This document shows, piece after piece, positions 61,382 to 64,000 of a DNA stretch of 64,000 nucleotides (positions are counted from its first letter, which is position 1; every line of letters begins with the position of its first letter). The notes under the pieces are model-generated. The model was not told the DNA's origin. It saw only the letters and a list, made by a program, of their open reading frames with translations, and ran no database searches. Location: NCBI GenBank assembly GCA_029263455.1, contig JAJCXM010000005.1, forward strand, positions 62,001 to 126,000, written 5' to 3'. The position numbers were made by a program, and so were the translations under genes. Source of the stretch: Holophagae bacterium (GTDB lineage Bacteria; Acidobacteriota; Holophagae; Acanthopleuribacterales; Acanthopleuribacteraceae).

Positions 61382-62129
61382 CCAAGAATCTTAAGGCCTC
61401 CTCAGGGTCTTGGACGGCCTTTTCGGCTAAAGCACGGAATATGAACCTTCCTGTTGGAACAACGAGCTTGCTTTTAATGTTGTCTAATATATTCTCAACA
61501 TCTCCAGCGATCGAAGCACTTTTGAACTCATCACGATGAACAATCAGTTTGGATGCGACAATGTCTTCAGTGTCGAACAGAATTCTTGGGCCAACTACTT
61601 CATAAATCTTGAGATCTTTAATCAAGGTGGATATGGTGTATCGAAAGCGCGCCCAGAATTTGAATTCTTTTTCGTATTTTGGCTCGTTGCTCAGTTGTTC
61701 GATCCGTGTTTGAACTTTTGAAAGCACAGACTTTAGCTGCTCCACAAGGGCCTGTGGCAGTTCAGGATCGTATTCTATTGCGTCAACTTCTTTCTCGATC
61801 GAATCAGCTGCTAGCCGTATGACTGTAATGATACCCTCGTTAAGATACCGCCTCGTTACATCAGTCCAGGTCAAAGCCATCCTGTCTATAGAACCAAACA
61901 CATACCGGAGAGGACTCACCGGCTCTAATAGTGACTCCTTGATCAAGCTCTGCATGACGGAGGTTTCATAATCATCTATCAACCTGTTCAAACCCAATAA
62001 TCCGAGGTACACATCAGGCTTCAGCAATTGTCCGAGGATTAAGCTTAAGGTCGCTCCCTTGTTTTCATAGTCAGCGCATTTCCCAATAAAGTTCTGTAAT
62101 CTCCGAGCCGGGTTTTCCTTGATTAACAC
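61368..62129 (-). CDS. Unknown alpha-helical protein, first gene of island operon
   Basis: 253 residues beginning with GTG. Mostly helical, rich in Leu and charged residues (MLIKENPARRLQNFIGKCAD, LGLNRLIDDYETSVMQSLIK, LAADSIEKEVDAIEYDPELP). The middle contains an FGSIDRMALTWTDVTRRYL segment. No family recognised. Overlap with the second gene and the accessory setting suggest a three-component system, possibly defence or toxin-like, but no enzyme motif supports this. Confidence 0.6.
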   Translation of the reverse strand: MLIKENPARRLQNFIGKCADYENKGATLSLILGQLLKPDVYLGLLGLNRLIDDYETSVMQSLIKESLLEPVSPLRYVFGSIDRMALTWTDVTRRYLNEGIITVIRLAADSIEKEVDAIEYDPELPQALVEQLKSVLSKVQTRIEQLSNEPKYEKEFKFWARFRYTISTLIKDLKIYEVVGPRILFDTEDIVASKLIVHRDEFKSASIAGDVENILDNIKSKLVVPTGRFIFRALAEKAVQDPEEALRFLGGGN

Positions 62130-62785
62130 ATGACCATCCTCGGATCTATTTTACTCTAATTTTCGGGTTTTCGGGAATGCATGAATTATTCTATTGAAAA
62201 GTCAAAGATGAGTGGGAAGCATCGACACGTACTGTCTCGGTTTATAATTTCAGATTGGTCAAGAATGACCTGGCTCCGGCCGAGTTAGTCCTATACAGGG
62301 TCCCACGAAAATCCGTGCATATATCCTGGGGATACGTTTATTCGGTTTGTAGGCCCAATGAAGCACCACGTTGCTAACTACAGCCAGAGACATGAGTGCT
62401 TAACATCAAATCCAGATATTTACGACTATGTTAGCTTGGGTGTTCATTTCTTTTTTACATATCTTAGAAGCTGTTTACCCAAATCAGTTTTGAACTCGGC
62501 CTCATCCAGTATTCTGCCACAATTGCGTTCTGAGAAATCATAGTGATCCACAAATTGCACATGTCGTTTGGAGACAGAAAGATACACTAAATCCGGGGAC
62601 ATTCTCTTGCAAATTCTCGAGCGTCTCGACCGTTAGGTTGGCATGGAAATCATTGTGCTGTGTGTTTGCACGGGCAAGGAAGAAGGATCTATTCGGCAAC
62701 CCCACAGGTAAGCGTAGTACCCCGTTTGTTGAGCCGACGTACGTTAAGAAGAACTCGGACATTTGTCACGCGTTGGGATCTAACT
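62130..62785. other. Region between island operon and HNH-GHKL gene, with a small frameshifted ORF pair
   Basis: About 650 bases. On the minus strand an ORF at 62538-62762 (74 codons, start MSEFFLTYVGSTNGVLRLPV) overlaps another at 62444-62602 (52 codons: MSPDLVYLSVSKRHVQFVDH, later LDEAEFKTDLGKQLLRYVKK). Both read like protein but in different frames, so they may be one gene of about 115 codons with a frameshift near 62590. The remaining bases, 62130-62443, hold nothing I can name. Confidence 0.35.
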
Positions 62786-63859
62786 CTATCCCTGCCAATG
62801 AGCAGGCGGGACACCAACTATTGTGACATTCGGAATGATGGCGGCCAACCTTTCGAGCACAAGCATCGACACACGATCAATAACGAGATAAACTGCATCT
62901 GCGGATTTGAACCTTGCCACTATAGACGCCACAGATCCAACGTCGCTTGGTGAGATGTAGTCTGGAAGCGCTATGACCACACGTCGACACCCCTGGCTAG
63001 GTGGGGACGTTGATAACTCTAGACGCCTAAAGTCAGCAAACCTCGCTTCGACGCCGCAGGGGTACATCGACAATACATCACGCTTGCTTCTAATGAAGCT
63101 AATCTTCAGGATGTTTTGCCCACCCTCAAATAGGTACTCGCACACAATGGAACCGCCGAACTTATTGACCAGACAACCGAGAGCTGCAGCACCACCATTA
63201 GCAACCGGGATGTCGATACATGCGAAGGGATCAAACTCTTGTCCATCATCGATCATACGGATCTGTGAACTCGTGACCTGCAGAGAGAATCTCGTCGCGG
63301 AACCGTGTTCGAAGGCATTACGCGCTACCTCGATAGCCACATCCCTTATCGCATCTTCTACGGCCTCACCCCAAACATCGCTGACACAAGAATCATGTAA
63401 CACGTCCCCGAACTGCTTGTTTTCGCCTACAAGGGCGAAAATCGTACAATCGGTCTTGCAGAGATCGACATCTTTCAGTTTAACCGGGCTCCATTCGGTC
63501 CGGGAAATCCGGCAGCTCGCTTTGCGAACCGCTATTTCACGCCATTGTTTGAGCATTGGACCAGTGAATCGCACCTCATCGTCGTCGATGAGCTTTCCGT
63601 GAATCGCACACATCCAGATACCGTTGCCTGGGGACTTCTTCTCTTCTGCAGTGAGCTGAGCCTGGAATCGTGGAGATTGTGGCCCGCCCGCGCCGTAGAT
63701 GTGGCACGCAATACCGATGTTTGAGGAACTCGTCTCGGACTCTGTACTTGGCCCGACAGTGATCGCCCGACACCCAGGATACGAGCATTGGTACCCAACA
63801 CGTTTGGCAAGGGCATCCTTCGTTGCCTGCTTGAATTCATCTCGACGTCTCATCGTCAT
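62786..63859 (-). CDS. HNH nuclease-GHKL ATPase fusion
   Basis: About 357 residues from the ATG at 63859 (a TTG at 63877 is also possible). Residues counted from the longer form: an HNH-type zinc nuclease at 25-115, with Cys31/Cys36 (YQCSYPGCR), the HNH His59 in ACHIYGAGG, and Cys90/His93 in GIWMCAIHGKLIDDD; the spacing follows the family. Then a GHKL ATPase at about 165-300, with the N box EVARNAFEHG (Glu183, Asn187), the G1 box IDDGQEFD and the G2 region ANGGAAALGC. The fusion suggests ATP- or ligand-triggered DNA cleavage, as in some antiphage proteins. A short upstream gene is partly present 35 nt away. Confidence 0.8.
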   Translation of the reverse strand: MTMRRRDEFKQATKDALAKRVGYQCSYPGCRAITVGPSTESETSSSNIGIACHIYGAGGPQSPRFQAQLTAEEKKSPGNGIWMCAIHGKLIDDDEVRFTGPMLKQWREIAVRKASCRISRTEWSPVKLKDVDLCKTDCTIFALVGENKQFGDVLHDSCVSDVWGEAVEDAIRDVAIEVARNAFEHGSATRFSLQVTSSQIRMIDDGQEFDPFACIDIPVANGGAAALGCLVNKFGGSIVCEYLFEGGQNILKISFIRSKRDVLSMYPCGVEARFADFRRLELSTSPPSQGCRRVVIALPDYISPSDVGSVASIVARFKSADAVYLVIDRVSMLVLERLAAIIPNVTIVGVPPAHWQG

Positions 63860-63894
63860 CGGTCGCCCCCGCTCCAATCATAAAGGGTATCTGC

Positions 63895-64000
63895 TCACGA
63901 ATCGCCTCCCTTCTCAAAAAATAGTGCCTCTGCCTTTTGCTGATCTTCTCCAGTAGAGATTTCCTGAATCCATATTTTCAGCGAAACCAAAGATCATTTC
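63895..64000 (-). CDS. C-terminus of an upstream gene (edge-truncated)
   Basis: The last 32 or so codons of a minus-strand gene running off the right edge: LVSLKIWIQEISTGEDQQKA then EALFFEKGGDS and a TGA at 63895-63897. The composition is protein-like and the gap to the HNH-GHKL gene is 35 nt, so the two are likely in one operon. Function cannot be inferred from this fragment. Confidence 0.45.

Noticed and set aside
1-64000. tRNA, rRNA and CRISPR
   Set aside because: No T-loop/acceptor fold, rRNA-like stretch or regularly spaced repeats were found on reading both strands by eye; a tRNAscan-SE run would be decisive.

Overview
The window looks like a chromosomal segment of a Gram-negative, free-living bacterium of moderate GC content. 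The mix of genes suggests Acidobacteriota, possibly close to Holophagae or Acanthopleuribacter: TPR-bearing Ser/Thr kinases, DUF3160, an M64 peptidase, a MoxR/DUF58/SpoIIM/RDD operon, and a 2-oxoglutarate dehydrogenase E1 with a fused cyclic-nucleotide domain. That placement is inference from gene content, not a database match. No rRNA, tRNA or CRISPR array was seen.

Layout. 0-3.4 kb: an edge-truncated SMC-like ATPase overlapping a nitrilase-superfamily protein, a candidate conflict (defence) module with an 11-G tract in its upstream region. 3.7-6.8 kb: acyltransferase, LytS-type kinase and LytTR regulator operon. 7-11 kb: secreted DUF3160 protein and a radical SAM enzyme. 11.2-14.3 kb: cNMP-domain/2-oxoglutarate dehydrogenase E1. 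14.4-20.2 kb: hemH, then SDR, PTPS-like and Maf genes, then rpoD with its terminator and an EamA transporter. 20.2-26 kb: two divergent paralogous Ser/Thr kinases with TPR arrays. 26-33.3 kb: a compact eight-gene MoxR/DUF58/DUF4350/DUF4129/SpoIIM/RDD operon. 33.4-42.4 kb: a membrane glycosyltransferase-like protein and several exported proteins (M64 peptidase, beta-barrel, DUF3179, DUF4344, ankyrin protein).

42.5-55.8 kb is a complete sulfate-to-methionine region, all on the minus strand. Reading in transcription order: metF, metX, metB, aspartokinase-homoserine dehydrogenase, then cysH, DUF2061, cysD, cysN, sulfite reductase, siroheme dehydrogenase, cobA, cysK. The methionine genes supply the homoserine branch and C1 units. 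The cys genes take sulfate to APS, sulfite, sulfide and cysteine, and cobA plus the Met8p-like protein make the siroheme needed by sulfite reductase.

The best discovery sits between the two halves. Overlapping the stop codon of the aspartokinase gene is a near-consensus sigma-70 promoter. About 24 nt further on begins a 35-codon peptide with six consecutive Cys codons followed by Pro-Cys. A textbook intrinsic terminator follows, together with a segment of the peptide's own coding region that can pair with the terminator's 5' arm. This is a classical cysteine transcription attenuator in front of the cysH operon.

55.9-64 kb is an accessory island. It holds a decayed serine resolvase, an orphan RHS-tip protein with a Cys/His amidase-like domain and a likely immunity partner, a ParDE pair, remnants of a Y1 transposase and a tyrosine recombinase, a three-gene operon of unknown function, and an HNH nuclease-GHKL ATPase fusion.
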